Shown here: in pieces, positions 7,341 to 17,364 of the stretch
How the letters are laid out: each line of letters starts with the position of its first letter
How positions within the stretch are numbered: the stretch's first letter is position 1
Assembly: GCA_008375315.1 (NCBI GenBank)
Contig: CP032507.1
Location: 2,938,071 to 3,002,070 of the forward strand
From: Ectothiorhodospiraceae bacterium BW-2
GTDB lineage: Bacteria > Pseudomonadota > Gammaproteobacteria > Thiohalomonadales > Thiohalomonadaceae
Direction of reading: 5' to 3'
Length of the DNA: 64,000 nucleotides
Translations under genes and position numbers: made by a program
The notes under the pieces: generated by a model
Database searches by the model: none
The model's input: the letters and a program-made list of their open reading frames with translations, nothing else
What the model was told of the DNA's origin: nothing

Positions 7341-7672
7341 AGGGTCGGACAACCGTGCCAGCACATTTCGTGCAGCGTTCTGGTCTGCCTGTAACACAAC
7401 CCCGTCGAAACAGTAAATGCCCGATATCGGGGCGGTGAGGTCTTTTGCCGCAATCACGGCGGCTTTATCAACAACCTTATGAACCGAATGGCGCGACCTT
7501 CCTTCAGCCAGCCATCACCAATCTGGCGATCCGAGAGACCCACGCCACCGACAGACCCAAACCTCTGCCAGACCTCGGTACGCACTTAGCCAAGCCGACG
7601 CGCCTGCTCGCGCAATGCGGCGACTTTGCCCTTATTCGGGCGTTTTGCGTTCAGAATTCGCGTGACCCTCAT
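7326..7672 (-). pseudogene. Decayed TnpB/Cas12-like RuvC nuclease gene with internal deletion
   Basis: The minus strand has a near-perfect ribosome site (AAAGGAGG) before ATG at 7670-7672. The reading starts MRVTRILNAKRPNKGK and continues through LREQARRLG, an in-frame TAA, then VRTEVWQRFGSVGG and LSDRQI. This is like the N-terminus of TnpB/OrfB-type proteins. After a frame change, the 3' part reads VVDKAAVIAAKDLTAPI and YCFDGVVLQADQNAARN, the typical RuvC-II and RuvC-III/zinc-ribbon end, then VLARLSDPEKLP and stop. The expected catalytic Glu of the EDL motif is Lys. Only about 115 codons remain of a protein usually 350-500 residues long, so most of the middle is deleted. The gene is dead, but its 3' end is duplicated beyond the CRISPR array. 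Confidence 0.6.
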
Positions 7673-7737
7673 TCGCACACCTCCTTTGGTAACTGAATGG
7701 GCCTATCGGGAAAATCCTCCTTGATCTCCAACGCCAA

Positions 7738-8121
7738 CTACAATGACAACTCCATCACCCCATCCATCTCTACCTGCGCCCCCTTAGGCAGCGAAGCAAC
7801 CCCGATGGCCGCCCGCGCCGGATAGGGCTCGGTAAAATAGTCGGCCATCACTTGGTTCACTAGCGTAAAGTGGCCTAAATCGGTAAGAAAGATAGTCAGT
7901 TTCGCGATATCTTGTAGCGAACCGCCCGCCGCTTCAGTAACCGCCGCTAGGTTATCAAAGACTTGGCGAATTTGAGCCTCAATGTCACCGCTGTTTAGCG
8001 TCATAGTTGCCGGAACCAGCGGAATCTGCCCCGACAGATAGACCGTACTGCCGCAACGCACCGCTTGGGAGTAAGTACCGATGGCCTGTGGCGCTTTGTC
8101 GGTGTAGATAACTTCTTTCAT
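7738..8121 (-). CDS. ridA: RidA family reactive intermediate/imine deaminase
   Basis: A 127-residue RidA/YjgF/UK114 protein, which hydrolyses reactive enamines and imines made by PLP enzymes. I chose ATG 8121 because it gives the family-typical opening [20 protein letters not shown], with GGAG about ten bases upstream; an in-frame start at 8145 would add eight atypical residues. The active-site Arg of [13 protein letters not shown] and the Glu of GAQVEMDGV are present. It lies 51 bases downstream of spoT on the same strand. A spoT-ridA order is common in gammaproteobacteria, so co-transcription with rpoZ and spoT is likely. Confidence 0.93.
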   Translation of the reverse strand: MKEVIYTDKAPQAIGTYSQAVRCGSTVYLSGQIPLVPATMTLNSGDIEAQIRQVFDNLAAVTEAAGGSLQDIAKLTIFLTDLGHFTLVNQVMADYFTEPYPARAAIGVASLPKGAQVEMDGVMELSL

Positions 8122-8172
8122 CCTCATCTCCAGTCTAGTTAGCAATACTATAATATGATCCTGAGGGGGAGA

Positions 8173-10332
8173 TTAACTGCCACGGCTAATCTTCAAGATA
8201 TTATCGACTCGACGCAGGCGCCGCATGACAGCGGCTAGCTCCTCGCGGCCATGAACCGCTAGCGTTAGATTCATTGTAGCCGTAACGCCGTCACTCTTGT
8301 CGATATTAATATTGTCGATATTAATCCCTAAGGCCGAAATGGTAGCGGCAACGGTGGCTAAGACACCACGCTTATTAGTGACACTCACGCGCAGATCAGT
8401 CAGAAATAGCGAACCGGCAACCGAATCCCAAGTCACATCGACCCACTTTTGCGGATGTTTTTGGTAGGTGGCCAGATTATTGCACTGACAGGTATGGATC
8501 ACCACGCCACGCCCCGAAGTAAGGTAGCCGAAGATAGGATCACCCGGGATCGGACGACAACATTTTGCGTAGGTTACAATGCTCCCCTCAGTGCCGTGAA
8601 TCGCGAGAGCGCTTTTGGTATCAGCAGAGGGTGGCGTGAGCAGCTCAGAGTCAAGTTCAGACTTAGCAGGTTCAGATCCTCCCGACTCCCCCTCCCGCTG
8701 TAGCAGCTCTTTGGCGATAAGCGGCGCTAGATGATTGCCAAAGCCGATTTCGGCAAAGAGCTGTTCGCTCTGGTTGAGCTGCCATTTAGAGAGACGAGGC
8801 TCGATTAATTGAGCCTGCTCTAACTCTTTTAGGCTATGGTGCATCGCTTTTAGGGCTGAGTCGAGCAGCCGCCAACCTAGTTGAATCGCCTCATGGCGTT
8901 GAATGTTCTTCAGATAGTTGCGAATACTAGACCGCGCCTTGGCCGTGGCGACAAACTGAAGCCATGAGGGGTTGGGGTGAGCTTTAGGATCGGTAATAAT
9001 CTCTACCCGTTGTCCATTATGGAGCGAGAGATGGAGCGGGGCGGGGCGGCCATCGATACGAGCAGCGATACAGTGATCGCCTACCCCAGTATGGACGCTA
9101 TAGGCAAAATCGACCACAGTCGCCCCCCGTGGTAGAACCGTAATCTCCCCTTTGGGGGTAAAGAGATAGACCTGATCGGGAAAGAGATCGAGTTTGACAT
9201 TTTCGAGAAACTCCTGCGGATCACCGGCGTTCTGCTGCATCTCCAACAGCTTCTGCATCCACTCCCGCACCCGCGATTCGGTGGCGTGAATCGCCTGCTC
9301 TCCCGATTTATAGAGCCAGTGGGAGACGATACCGTACTCGGCCTCCCGCTCCATCTCTTCGGTTCTAATCTGTACATTAATCGGGAAACCGTAGCTGCTC
9401 TGCAACGAAGTGTGTAGCGACTGATAGCCGTTAATTTTAGGAATAGCGATATAGTCTTTAAATTTTCCCGGTACCGGCTTAAACAGATTGTGAATGATCC
9501 CTAAGGCACGATAGCAGGCATCGACATTCGTGACAATAATCCGAACCCCGAATAGATCGGTCACCTCTTTAAAGGAGCAATGCTTATCACGCATCTTCCG
9601 ATAGATGCTGTAGAGATGTTTGTCACGACCGATGACCGTCGCCTCTAGCCCCTCCTGTTGCAGTCGCTCCTCAATCGCGGAGATAATCTTCTTGAACAGC
9701 GGACGGCGGTTACCGCAGACGCGCCGCAGCACCTGCTCTAGTATCTCATAGCGGCGGGGGTGGTAGGCGGCGAAACCTAAGGTCTCTAGCTCAAGCCGAA
9801 TTTGGTTAATGCCGAGTCTAAGGGCTATCGGGGCATATATCTCCAGCGTCTCTACCGCGATACGACGCCGTTTGTCGGGACGCATCACCGAAAGAGTACG
9901 CATATTGTGCAGCCTATCGGCAAGTTTGATAATGATGACTCGAACATCTTTTACCATCGCTAGCACCATTTTGCGAAAATTTTTCGCCTGCGCCTCTAGC
10001 TTAGAGTGTGACTGAATATTGTTTAGTTTGCTAACGCCATCAACAAGGTAGGCGACCTCCTCACCAAAGTCCTCTACCAGCTTATCTCTCGCTGTGGGGG
10101 TATCTTCAATCACATCGTGCAAGATACCGGCGATAACCGTCTGATAGTCGAGCCGTAGCTCGGCTAAAATTCGGGCAACGGCAAGTGGATGGTAGATATA
10201 GGGCTCACCACTGACTCGGCGCTGCCCCTCATGAGCTTCGGCACCAAATAGGTAGGCTTGATAGACCTCTGTTACCTGCTCTTTGGGCAGATAGCTCTCT
10301 AACAGATCGCAGAGGTCGCTCATCATAAACAT
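8173..10332 (-). CDS. spoT: Bifunctional (p)ppGpp synthetase/hydrolase SpoT
   Basis: A 719-residue stringent-response enzyme that makes and degrades (p)ppGpp. The hydrolase HD domain is intact: YHPL at His48 and LHDVIEDT with His72-Asp73, which separates it from RelA. The synthetase domain follows (GRDKHLYSIYRKM, VTDLFGVRIIV, KDYIAIPKINGYQSLHT), then TGS (VYLFTPKGEITVLPRGATVV), a zinc-finger-like region with CCRPIPGDPIFGY, and a C-terminal ACT domain. Full length fits the family. Start choice among the close Met codons 1, 3 and 4 is uncertain. It sits 23 bases downstream of rpoZ, the classic order. Confidence 0.95.
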   Translation of the reverse strand: MFMMSDLCDLLESYLPKEQVTEVYQAYLFGAEAHEGQRRVSGEPYIYHPLAVARILAELRLDYQTVIAGILHDVIEDTPTARDKLVEDFGEEVAYLVDGVSKLNNIQSHSKLEAQAKNFRKMVLAMVKDVRVIIIKLADRLHNMRTLSVMRPDKRRRIAVETLEIYAPIALRLGINQIRLELETLGFAAYHPRRYEILEQVLRRVCGNRRPLFKKIISAIEERLQQEGLEATVIGRDKHLYSIYRKMRDKHCSFKEVTDLFGVRIIVTNVDACYRALGIIHNLFKPVPGKFKDYIAIPKINGYQSLHTSLQSSYGFPINVQIRTEEMEREAEYGIVSHWLYKSGEQAIHATESRVREWMQKLLEMQQNAGDPQEFLENVKLDLFPDQVYLFTPKGEITVLPRGATVVDFAYSVHTGVGDHCIAARIDGRPAPLHLSLHNGQRVEIITDPKAHPNPSWLQFVATAKARSSIRNYLKNIQRHEAIQLGWRLLDSALKAMHHSLKELEQAQLIEPRLSKWQLNQSEQLFAEIGFGNHLAPLIAKELLQREGESGGSEPAKSELDSELLTPPSADTKSALAIHGTEGSIVTYAKCCRPIPGDPIFGYLTSGRGVVIHTCQCNNLATYQKHPQKWVDVTWDSVAGSLFLTDLRVSVTNKRGVLATVAATISALGINIDNINIDKSDGVTATMNLTLAVHGREELAAVMRRLRRVDNILKISRGS

Positions 10333-10355
10333 GGCAAAAGGGCCGGTAGAGCGAG

Positions 10356-10589
10356 CTATCCGGTGGGATCGGCAAAGGTTCTGCGCCGTGGCGGGGCACT
10401 ATAGCTGGCGGCGTCAATTTTGTTAGCGGCTATCTCCCGCAGCGCCATTACCGTCGCCTTGTCGTTCTCCCACGGCAGATCGGTATCGGCACCATTGCTC
10501 AATTGGCGAGCGCGTCTGGCCGCGACCAGCACCAATTGAAAACGGTTATCGACATACTTTAAACAATCCTCCACGGTAACCCGCGCCAT
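10356..10589 (-). CDS. rpoZ: RNA polymerase omega subunit
   Basis: A 77-residue omega subunit, which assists folding and assembly of the beta' subunit. It begins [22 protein letters not shown] and has [15 protein letters not shown], both family hallmarks. I start it at 10589, where AAGGAGAG lies upstream; the longer reading to 10652 adds a non-conserved leader. It heads the rpoZ-spoT-ridA unit. The E. coli neighbour gmk is not present. The 226 bases up to the divergent DUF2892 gene probably hold both promoters. Confidence 0.93.
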   Translation of the reverse strand: MARVTVEDCLKYVDNRFQLVLVAARRARQLSNGADTDLPWENDKATVMALREIAANKIDAASYSAPPRRRTFADPTG

Positions 10590-10816
10590 ACTTCTCTCCT
10601 TAATCTCGGTTCGTGTATCGCTATATAAACATATAGTGAAAGGGGGCATCATAGATCAGCTAGCCCATAGGCACCAGTGGTGCGGAGCAATTTTTTTGTC
10701 TCGTTAGCGTTGTTTATGTGGCAATCGAAAAAAATTGGAGCCGTTAACCGTTGAACTATCCCTTTTAAAGCACTATTAGGCGGTAGTTGATTGTTGATGA
10801 GTAAATGAGGTGCAGT

Positions 10817-11008
10817 ATGAAGATGAATGTTGGTGGGATTGATCGGGGAGTACGGATTGTGGCGGGTGCCGCGCTTATCGGCTGGGCGCTGATGGGTGGG
10901 CCGATTTGGGCCTGGATTGGGGTGGTGCCGCTAGCGACCGGAGCGATCGGCTTTTGTGCCCTTTATCCACTCCTAGGGATCAATACCTGTCAGATCAAGG
11001 AGCAGTAA
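10817..11008 (+). CDS. DUF2892 inner-membrane protein (YgaP-like membrane part)
   Basis: A 63-residue protein with an opening KMNVGGIDRGVRIVAGAALI and two hydrophobic stretches (about residues 14-26 and 32-52), ending YPLLGINTCQIKEQ. This matches DUF2892, the membrane part of YgaP-type rhodaneses, here without a rhodanese domain. I start at 10817 because GAGGT sits six bases upstream; ATG 10805 would add four residues. It is monocistronic, divergent from rpoZ. A sulfur-related role is plausible given other rhodanese genes in the window but not shown. Confidence 0.8.
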   Translation: MKMNVGGIDRGVRIVAGAALIGWALMGGPIWAWIGVVPLATGAIGFCALYPLLGINTCQIKEQ

Positions 11009-11023
11009 GCTACCTTCCCCATC

Positions 11024-11047
11024 CCCTCCCTCCCGCTAGGGGGGGCT
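11024..11047. repeat. C-rich/G-rich hairpin after the DUF2892 gene
   Basis: CCCTCCCTCCC, GCTA loop, then GGGGGGG pairs with one or more G-T wobbles. It is placed 16 bases after the DUF2892 stop, consistent with a terminator or REP-like element. There is no U-tract. Confidence 0.35.
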
Positions 11048-11149
11048 GTTTCCTGTTAATCGCGCCTGATGGCAAGTTGCGTTTGATGCAACGAGGCCTG
11101 ATCGCATAGACTATGCGGCTCCAACTGTTACAAATTAGCGGAGCTGACC

Positions 11150-12562
11150 ATGCAAGCCAAAACACTCTACGATAAGTTATGGGATGACCATCTGGTGCGA
11201 ACTGAAGCCGATGGCACCTCACTGCTCTATATCGATCGCCATCTGGTGCACGAAGTGACCTCACCACAGGCGTTTGAGGGTTTGCGTCTAGCAGGACGGC
11301 GGCCTTGGCGTACCGAGTCGGTCTTAGCCGTACCCGATCACAATGTGCCGACGACAGATCGCTCCTTGGGGGTGAGTGATCCTATCGCCAAACTTCAGCT
11401 CGATACCCTAGAGCGCAACTGTCGTGAGTTTGGCATCACCCGCTTTGCGATGGAGGATATTCGCCAAGGGATTGTTCATGTCATCGGCCCTGAGCAGGGG
11501 GCGACACTCCCTGGGATGAGTGTGGTGTGTGGCGACTCTCATACCTCGACCCATGGCGCTTTTGGAGCGCTAGCGCACGGAATAGGGACCTCTGAGGTGG
11601 AGCATGTGTTGGCTACGCAGTGTCTGGTACAGCGCAAGATGAAAAATATGCGCATTCGGGTCGATGGGCCGGTGCCGGAGGGGGTGGGCGCTAAAGATAT
11701 CGTGTTGGCCATTATTGGCGTCACTGGCACCGCCGGGGGGACCGGTTATGCGATTGAGTTTGCCGGTCGTGCGATTGAGGAGCTATCGATTGAGGGCCGA
11801 ATGACCCTCTGTAACATGGCGATTGAGGCCGGTGCCCGCGCCGGCATGGTGGCGGTCGATGAGAAGAGTATCGACTACTTCCGTGATCGCCCCTATGCCC
11901 CCAAAGGGGCGCTATGGGATCGCGCCGTCACCGCTTGGCGGCAGCTCCACTCCGATGAGGGGGCTGTGTTTGATCGGGAGCTAGTTATCGATGCCACCGC
12001 CCTAAAACCGCAGCTCACTTGGGGAACCTCCCCCGAAATGGTGGTGGCCATCGACCAAACCGTGCCCGATCCGACCGCTGAGGCCGATAGCGTTCGAGCC
12101 GAGGGGATGCGGCGTGCATTAGCCTACATGGGGTTAACGGCAGGCACCCCTATGCGTGATATTGCCGTCGATAGAGTCTTTATCGGCTCCTGTACGAACT
12201 CCCGTATCGAAGATCTGCGCGAGGCCGCGGCAGTCGCTAAAGGTTATCAAGTCGCCGCATCGGTTAAGCAGGCGCTGGTGGTGCCCGGGTCGGGGTTGGT
12301 CAAACAGCAGGCGGAGGCGGAGGGGCTCGATAGAGTCTTTATTGAGGCCGGTTTTCAGTGGCGTGAGCCTGGCTGCTCTATGTGTCTGGCGATGAATGCC
12401 GATAGACTCGAACCTGGGGAGCGCTGCGCTTCGACCTCAAATCGTAATTTTGAGGGGCGACAGGGGCAGGGGGGACGCACCCATCTTGTGAGTCCGGCGA
12501 TGGCCGCCGCCGCTGCTATTCGTGGCCACTTTATCGATTTTCGGGAGATAACTCATGGATAA
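11150..12562 (+). CDS. leuC: 3-isopropylmalate dehydratase large subunit
   Basis: This 470-residue subunit, with LeuD, isomerises 2-isopropylmalate to 3-isopropylmalate in leucine synthesis. It carries the aconitase-type [4Fe-4S] cysteines in FIGSCTNSR and in CSMCLAMN, the start motif [12 protein letters not shown], and [20 protein letters not shown]. Length is normal. The start ATG has a plausible GGAG site about eight bases before it. The end overlaps leuD by 8 bases, indicating translational coupling. It is the first of four genes leuC-leuD-leuB-asd on the same strand. No leader peptide rich in Leu codons was recognised upstream. Confidence 0.97.
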   Translation: MQAKTLYDKLWDDHLVRTEADGTSLLYIDRHLVHEVTSPQAFEGLRLAGRRPWRTESVLAVPDHNVPTTDRSLGVSDPIAKLQLDTLERNCREFGITRFAMEDIRQGIVHVIGPEQGATLPGMSVVCGDSHTSTHGAFGALAHGIGTSEVEHVLATQCLVQRKMKNMRIRVDGPVPEGVGAKDIVLAIIGVTGTAGGTGYAIEFAGRAIEELSIEGRMTLCNMAIEAGARAGMVAVDEKSIDYFRDRPYAPKGALWDRAVTAWRQLHSDEGAVFDRELVIDATALKPQLTWGTSPEMVVAIDQTVPDPTAEADSVRAEGMRRALAYMGLTAGTPMRDIAVDRVFIGSCTNSRIEDLREAAAVAKGYQVAASVKQALVVPGSGLVKQQAEAEGLDRVFIEAGFQWREPGCSMCLAMNADRLEPGERCASTSNRNFEGRQGQGGRTHLVSPAMAAAAAIRGHFIDFREITHG

Positions 12563-13196
12563 ATTTCCACACCCCTTTACCGGCTTGGTCGCACCGTTAG
12601 ATCGCAGTAATGTCGATACCGATGCGATTATTCCGAAGCAGTTTTTAAAGTCGATTCAGCGCAGCGGCTTTGGCCCTAATCTGTTTGATGAGTGGCGCTA
12701 TCTCGACCACGGCGAGCCGGGGAGGGAGAGTCACTCGCGCCCGCTTAATCCCGACTTTGTTCTCAATCAGCCGCGCTACCAAGGGGCGACCGTGCTGCTG
12801 ACGCGGGAGAACTTCGGCTGTGGTTCGTCACGCGAACACGCCCCATGGGCGCTATTAGATTACGGTTTTCGGGTGGTTATTGCCCCAAGCTTTGCCGATA
12901 TCTTTTTTAACAACTGCTTTAAAAATGGTATCTTGCCGCTCGTGTTAACGCCAGAGCAGGTAACGCAGCTCTTTTGGCAGTGTGAGGCGGAGGTGGGGTA
13001 TCGGCTGGTGGTCGATCTAAAGGCGCAGCAGCTAATCGCATCCGCTGGCGTTACCTTTCCCTTTGAGATCGATCCGTTTCGAAAACAGTCTCTGCTAGAG
13101 GGGCTAGACGATATCGGCTTAACGCTACAGCACCGAGAGGAGATCGCCGCCTATGAGGCAAAAAGGCAGCAGCAAGCACCGTGGCTATTTGGTTAA
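12555..13196 (+). CDS. leuD: 3-isopropylmalate dehydratase small subunit
   Basis: A 213-residue swivel subunit of isopropylmalate isomerase. Visible hallmarks are [21 protein letters not shown] and the substrate-binding loop [16 protein letters not shown], with [16 protein letters not shown] in the core. Overlapping the end of leuC by 8 bases ensures stoichiometric production of the heterodimer. leuB follows after 36 bases. Length and motifs are standard; nothing is missing. Confidence 0.97.
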   Translation: MDKFPHPFTGLVAPLDRSNVDTDAIIPKQFLKSIQRSGFGPNLFDEWRYLDHGEPGRESHSRPLNPDFVLNQPRYQGATVLLTRENFGCGSSREHAPWALLDYGFRVVIAPSFADIFFNNCFKNGILPLVLTPEQVTQLFWQCEAEVGYRLVVDLKAQQLIASAGVTFPFEIDPFRKQSLLEGLDDIGLTLQHREEIAAYEAKRQQQAPWLFG

Positions 13197-13232
13197 GTCG
13201 CCCGAATATAGTTTGAACTACTTGGAGCAAAA

Positions 13233-14324
13233 ATGAGTCATAAAATTGCCATCCTGCCCGGTGACGGTATCGGCCAGGAGATTGTCGCTGAAGCGGTCAA
13301 GGTGCTGCAGGTACTGCAGCAGGAGTATGGTCTTAACCTTGAGACCGAAGAGGCACCGGTCGGCGGTACCGCCTATGATATCGCCGGCCACCCCCTGCCC
13401 GACTCGACCCTAAAGCTAGCGCAAGAGGCCGATGCGGTACTCTTAGGTGCGGTAGGGGGGTATCAGTGGGAGTCGCTGCCAATCGCGGTGCGACCAGAGA
13501 GGGGATTACTCGGGCTGCGAGCAGAGCTAGGGCTGTTTGCCAATCTGCGTCCAGCGATTCTCTACCCGCAGTTAGCCGACGCCTCGACCCTCAAAAATGA
13601 GATAGTCTCTGGACTCGATATCATGATTGTGCGCGAACTAACGGGGGGGATCTACTTTGGTCAGCCACGGGGGGTGCGCCACCTCGATAGCGGTGAGAGG
13701 CAGGGCTACAACACGCTAGTCTATAGCGAACATGAGATTCGCCGTATCGCCAAAGTCGCCTTTGAGATTGCCATGAAGCGCAATAAAAAGATCTGCTCGG
13801 TCGATAAGGCCAATGTGTTGGAGTGTACCGAGCTATGGCGCGAAGTGGTGAGTGAGGAGGCGAAGCGTTATCCTGACATCGAACTTAGCCATCTCTATGT
13901 CGATAACGCCGCCATGCAGCTAGTGCGGGCACCAAAACAGTTCGATGTCATGGTCACTACCAATATGTTTGGCGATATTCTGTCAGATTGTGCCGCGATG
14001 CTCACCGGTTCGATTGGGATGCTCCCCTCAGCCTCACTCGATGCGAACAGCAAGGGGATGTATGAGCCGATTCACGGCTCAGCGCCCGATATCGCCGGCA
14101 AAAATATCGCTAATCCACTCGCGACCATCCTCTCGGTCGCTATGTTGGTTAAATATAGTCTCAATCGTAGCGATCTCTGCGCTAAAATTGAGCAGGCGAC
14201 CCGACAGGTGCTCGATAGTGGCAAACGCACTGCCGATATTATGGCACCGGGGTGTGAGCCGATCTCGACGACCCAGATGGGCGAGGCGGTCTGTGAGCAG
14301 CTGCGGCAATTGGCCGCACATTAG
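13233..14324 (+). CDS. leuB: 3-isopropylmalate dehydrogenase
   Basis: A 363-residue NAD-dependent beta-decarboxylating dehydrogenase producing the precursor of 2-oxoisocaproate. [18 protein letters not shown] forms the N-terminus, [14 protein letters not shown] the substrate site, VDKANVL carries the catalytic Lys region, and MFGDILSD plus [11 protein letters not shown] line the metal/cofactor pocket. An AGGAG-like site is weak; TTGGAG lies about seven bases before the ATG. It is third in the leucine operon, between leuD and asd. Confidence 0.97.
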   Translation: MSHKIAILPGDGIGQEIVAEAVKVLQVLQQEYGLNLETEEAPVGGTAYDIAGHPLPDSTLKLAQEADAVLLGAVGGYQWESLPIAVRPERGLLGLRAELGLFANLRPAILYPQLADASTLKNEIVSGLDIMIVRELTGGIYFGQPRGVRHLDSGERQGYNTLVYSEHEIRRIAKVAFEIAMKRNKKICSVDKANVLECTELWREVVSEEAKRYPDIELSHLYVDNAAMQLVRAPKQFDVMVTTNMFGDILSDCAAMLTGSIGMLPSASLDANSKGMYEPIHGSAPDIAGKNIANPLATILSVAMLVKYSLNRSDLCAKIEQATRQVLDSGKRTADIMAPGCEPISTTQMGEAVCEQLRQLAAH

Positions 14325-14357
14325 ACACATTGTAGAAGCAACTTTCAGGAGATAAAT

Positions 14358-15473
14358 ATGAAAAAAGTGGGCCTCATTGGCTGGCGTGGCATGGTCGGTT
14401 CGGTGCTGATGCAGCGACTACAGCAGGAGGGTGATTTTGCCTCATTTGAGCCGATATTTTTTACCACTTCCCAGGTGGGTCAGGCCGGCCCCGACATTGG
14501 CCAACCTGTCGCCCCGCTAAAAGATGCCAATGAGATTAGCGAGCTACAGCAGATGGACGCTATCGTCACCTGCCAAGGGGGAGACTATACCGAAAAGGTC
14601 TATCAACCGCTACGAGAGAGCGGCTGGAGTGGCTACTGGATCGATGCCGCCTCGACACTGCGGATGAGAGATGAGGCGATTATCATCCTCGATCCAGTCA
14701 ATCGAGCCGTGATTGATCGCGGTATGAGTGAGGGGGTTAAGAGCTATATTGGCGGTAACTGTACCGTTAGTCTCATGTTAATGGCCATTGGCGGCCTGTT
14801 TGAACAGGATCTCATTGAGTGGGTTACCCCGATGACCTATCAGGCCGCCTCTGGGGCGGGTGCTCGCAATATGCGCGAGTTGATTAGCCAGATGGGGGCG
14901 ATTCACGCCAATGTGGCCGATAAACTCAACGATCCGGCCAGCGCCATTCTCGATATTGATCGCCAAGTCGCGGAGTTTATTCGCTCTGATGACTATCCGC
15001 TACAGCAGTGGCCGGTTCCTTTGGCCGGTTCGCTAATTCCGTGGCTCGACTCACAACTACCGAGTGGCCAGAGTCGTGAGGAGTGGAAGGCGGAGGTCGA
15101 GACCAATAAAATTTTGGGTCGTAGCGACAGGCCAGTGCCGATTGATGGGCTCTGTGTTCGGGTCGGCGCGATGCGTAGCCACTCTCAGGCGCTCACGATC
15201 AAGCTCAAGCAGGATGTGCCGTTAAGTGAGGTAGAGCAGTTAATCGCCGCCCATAACGATTGGGTGAGCGTGGTGCCGAACGATAAAGAGCTCTCCATGC
15301 GGCAGCTAACTCCCGCTGCGGTGACCGGTACGCTAACCGTGCCTGTCGGTAGGATGCGTAAACTGAGTATGGGGCCGGAGTACCTCTCCGCTTTTACCGT
15401 AGGGGATCAGTTACTATGGGGAGCGGCAGAGCCGCTGCGGCGGATGCTGCAGATTGTGGTGCAGGGGGGCTAG
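14358..15473 (+). CDS. asd: Aspartate-semialdehyde dehydrogenase
   Basis: A 371-residue enzyme reducing beta-aspartyl phosphate to the semialdehyde used for lysine/diaminopimelate, threonine and methionine. The start [20 protein letters not shown] binds NADP, and [10 protein letters not shown] places the catalytic cysteine at Cys135, the same number as in E. coli. This is the gammaproteobacterial class of Asd. It follows leuB by 33 bases with GGAG before the ATG. leuB-asd adjacency is seen in other gammaproteobacteria. A perfect 22-bp palindrome 24 bases after the stop probably ends the operon. Confidence 0.97.
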   Translation: MKKVGLIGWRGMVGSVLMQRLQQEGDFASFEPIFFTTSQVGQAGPDIGQPVAPLKDANEISELQQMDAIVTCQGGDYTEKVYQPLRESGWSGYWIDAASTLRMRDEAIIILDPVNRAVIDRGMSEGVKSYIGGNCTVSLMLMAIGGLFEQDLIEWVTPMTYQAASGAGARNMRELISQMGAIHANVADKLNDPASAILDIDRQVAEFIRSDDYPLQQWPVPLAGSLIPWLDSQLPSGQSREEWKAEVETNKILGRSDRPVPIDGLCVRVGAMRSHSQALTIKLKQDVPLSEVEQLIAAHNDWVSVVPNDKELSMRQLTPAAVTGTLTVPVGRMRKLSMGPEYLSAFTVGDQLLWGAAEPLRRMLQIVVQGG

Positions 15474-15496
15474 GCTAAAGAGTGGCTGATCGGAGT

Positions 15497-15518
15497 CCCT
15501 CCCCTAGCTAGGGGAGGG
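15497..15518. terminator. Perfect palindrome between convergent asd and peroxiredoxin genes
   Basis: CCCTCCCCTAG is followed directly by its exact complement CTAGGGGAGGG, an 11+11 palindrome. It lies between two convergent genes, so a bidirectional terminator is likely. A-rich sequence follows on one side (AAAAAA at 15529-15534). Confidence 0.6.
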
Positions 15519-15550
15519 AGTTAAGAGCAAAAAACAGGACAGAATGGCAT

Positions 15551-16276
15551 TTAGCCAAGATAGTTGGCTAAATCGTCCGAACCGCCGATATGTTGGCCAT
15601 TAATGAAGATCTGCGGTACGGTATTGCGAGCTGTGATCGCCCGTACCGCCCGCTCACTGGTATCACTACCGAGCACAATCTCCTCAAAATCTTTACCACG
15701 CTCGCGTAGCATCTCTTTGGCCTTGGCGCAGAAGGGGCAGCCGGGCTTAGTAAAGATAGCGATATCGGCCGGTTTATCGGCGTTGGGGTTAATATAGGCC
15801 AGCATTGTATCGGCATCGGAGACCTTAAAGGGATCGCCCGGCTCGTTCGGCTCGACAAACATCTTCTCAACGATGCCATCTTTGACCAGCATCGAGTAGC
15901 GCCAGGAGCGTTTACCGAAACCGAGGGCGCTTTTATCAACCAGCATTCCCATTCCGTCAGAGAACTCGCCGTTACCATCGGCGAGCAGGGTGACATTTTC
16001 GGCCTGCTGATCCTTGCCCCAGGCGTGCATGACGAAGGCGTCGTTAACCGATAGACAGACAATCTCATCGACGCCGTTGCTGTGCAGCGCCGCCGCTAAC
16101 TCGTTGTAACGCGGCAGATGGCTGGAGGAGCAGGTAGGGGTGTAGGCACCGGGGAGGCTAAATACCACCACGGTACGCCCCTTAAACAGCTCATCGGAGC
16201 TAACATCGGTTAACTGGCCATCACAAATCTGCTTAAATGTGACCTGTGGAACGGCTTGACCCTCTTTGTGTGACAT
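15551..16276 (-). CDS. Peroxiredoxin-glutaredoxin fusion (hybrid Prx5)
   Basis: A 241-residue peroxidase that reduces hydrogen and alkyl peroxides with electrons from glutathione through its own glutaredoxin. Residues ~8-160 are a Prx5-type peroxiredoxin, with peroxidatic Cys49 in PGAYTPTCSSSHLP. Residues ~171-241 are glutaredoxin with CPFC (Cys180, Cys183) and TVPQIFINGQHIGGSDDL for glutathione binding. Such hybrids are known from Haemophilus and other proteobacteria. AGGAG precedes the start. The gene is transcribed towards asd and appears monocistronic. No OxyR gene lies nearby. Confidence 0.95.
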   Translation of the reverse strand: MSHKEGQAVPQVTFKQICDGQLTDVSSDELFKGRTVVVFSLPGAYTPTCSSSHLPRYNELAAALHSNGVDEIVCLSVNDAFVMHAWGKDQQAENVTLLADGNGEFSDGMGMLVDKSALGFGKRSWRYSMLVKDGIVEKMFVEPNEPGDPFKVSDADTMLAYINPNADKPADIAIFTKPGCPFCAKAKEMLRERGKDFEEIVLGSDTSERAVRAITARNTVPQIFINGQHIGGSDDLANYLG

Positions 16277-16448
16277 AAATTTCTCCTGTCGTTTAGGTTA
16301 AAGGAATTTGAGATGTTAAGGTGTCTGCTCAATCTATGGGGCTAGTATAGGGGCGCTTTTTTCATAGGTAAAATCGTTTATGTTTATTAACTAGATTGGA
16401 ATGAACAATCATTGGGCAATCTTTTAGGGGTTTTAAGGGAGAGCCGAC

Positions 16449-17249
16449 ATGGCAAAGCGGTATGGCGGTGAGTTGATCTATTGTGGGCAAGATCGCTATG
16501 GGGTGCTGGAGGTGGTCGATAACGGTATTGAGCGCTCACTCCACTTCGGCTCCCCGCCGGTACAGAGCTCGATGCTACTGCACGATCCCGACTACCCCTA
16601 TTTGAGCTATATTCGGGCGATGTTGACCGCGCTACTCTTCTGTCCCGAACCGAAACGGGTACTGGTGATAGGCTTAGGCGGCGGAACGCTGGTGCGCTAT
16701 TTGGTGAACTACTGTCGTGCTAAAGAGATCGATATCGTCGAGCTGCGTCCAGCCGTGGTCAGGCTCGCACAGAGCTACTTTATGCTCCCCGATGAGCCGC
16801 AGCTAACTCTCTATCAAGAGGATATTCGCCGTTATCAGCGCCGTCATCGACCTAAAGCGCACTACGATCTGATTTTGGTCGATGCCTTCAGTGAACAGGG
16901 GTTGGCGAGTGCGGTGGCCGAGAGCGACTTTTTTGCCTATCTTCACCAAGTGGCAAGGCCGGAAGCGGTGGTGGCGATGAATGTCTGGATCGAGCAGCGC
17001 TCGGCGCTTATGTGGCTCAAGGAGCAGCTCAACGCCTTTTTTGGCCACAATGCCTTAGCGCTATCGGTACCGGGCAAGGCGAACCAAATTCTGTTTGCCG
17101 CAGGGGAGGGCAATCAGCTAGAGGCGCAGCTAACAGAGCTTAAACCGCTAGCGCTGACTCTACAGCTCCAGAGTCGGGTGGAGTTTAGTCAGCTATTAAG
17201 GCGCTTGCAGCAGGAGAATCGTAAGCGCTGGTTGGGGCTGTTTGGTTAG
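16449..17249 (+). CDS. Spermidine-synthase-like aminopropyltransferase/methyltransferase-fold protein
   Basis: A 266-residue protein with the SpeE Rossmann fold: VLVIGLGGGTLVRYLVNYC is the nucleoside-binding glycine loop, IDIVELRPAVV the acidic strand end, and YDLILVDAFSEQGL the DxF-like catalytic region. The N-terminal tetramerisation domain is short. Many such paralogues are not true spermidine synthases, and key polyamine-binding residues cannot be confirmed here, so substrate is left open. It is preceded by GGGAGAG. No polyamine gene such as speD or speA is nearby. Confidence 0.75.
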   Translation: MAKRYGGELIYCGQDRYGVLEVVDNGIERSLHFGSPPVQSSMLLHDPDYPYLSYIRAMLTALLFCPEPKRVLVIGLGGGTLVRYLVNYCRAKEIDIVELRPAVVRLAQSYFMLPDEPQLTLYQEDIRRYQRRHRPKAHYDLILVDAFSEQGLASAVAESDFFAYLHQVARPEAVVAMNVWIEQRSALMWLKEQLNAFFGHNALALSVPGKANQILFAAGEGNQLEAQLTELKPLALTLQLQSRVEFSQLLRRLQQENRKRWLGLFG

Positions 17250-17364
17250 TTGAGTTAGGGCAGGCTATGACGCATGGAGGATTTAGGATATTATACCTTG
17301 GTTGAGAACAGGTATTCATCTATCGTTGTATAGGCTATCGGATAAACAGTAACGGAGTAAAAAA

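Noticed and set aside
7445-7696. Plus-strand ORF of 83 codons
   Set aside because: It is antisense to the TnpB-like relic, which has a strong ribosome site and family motifs.
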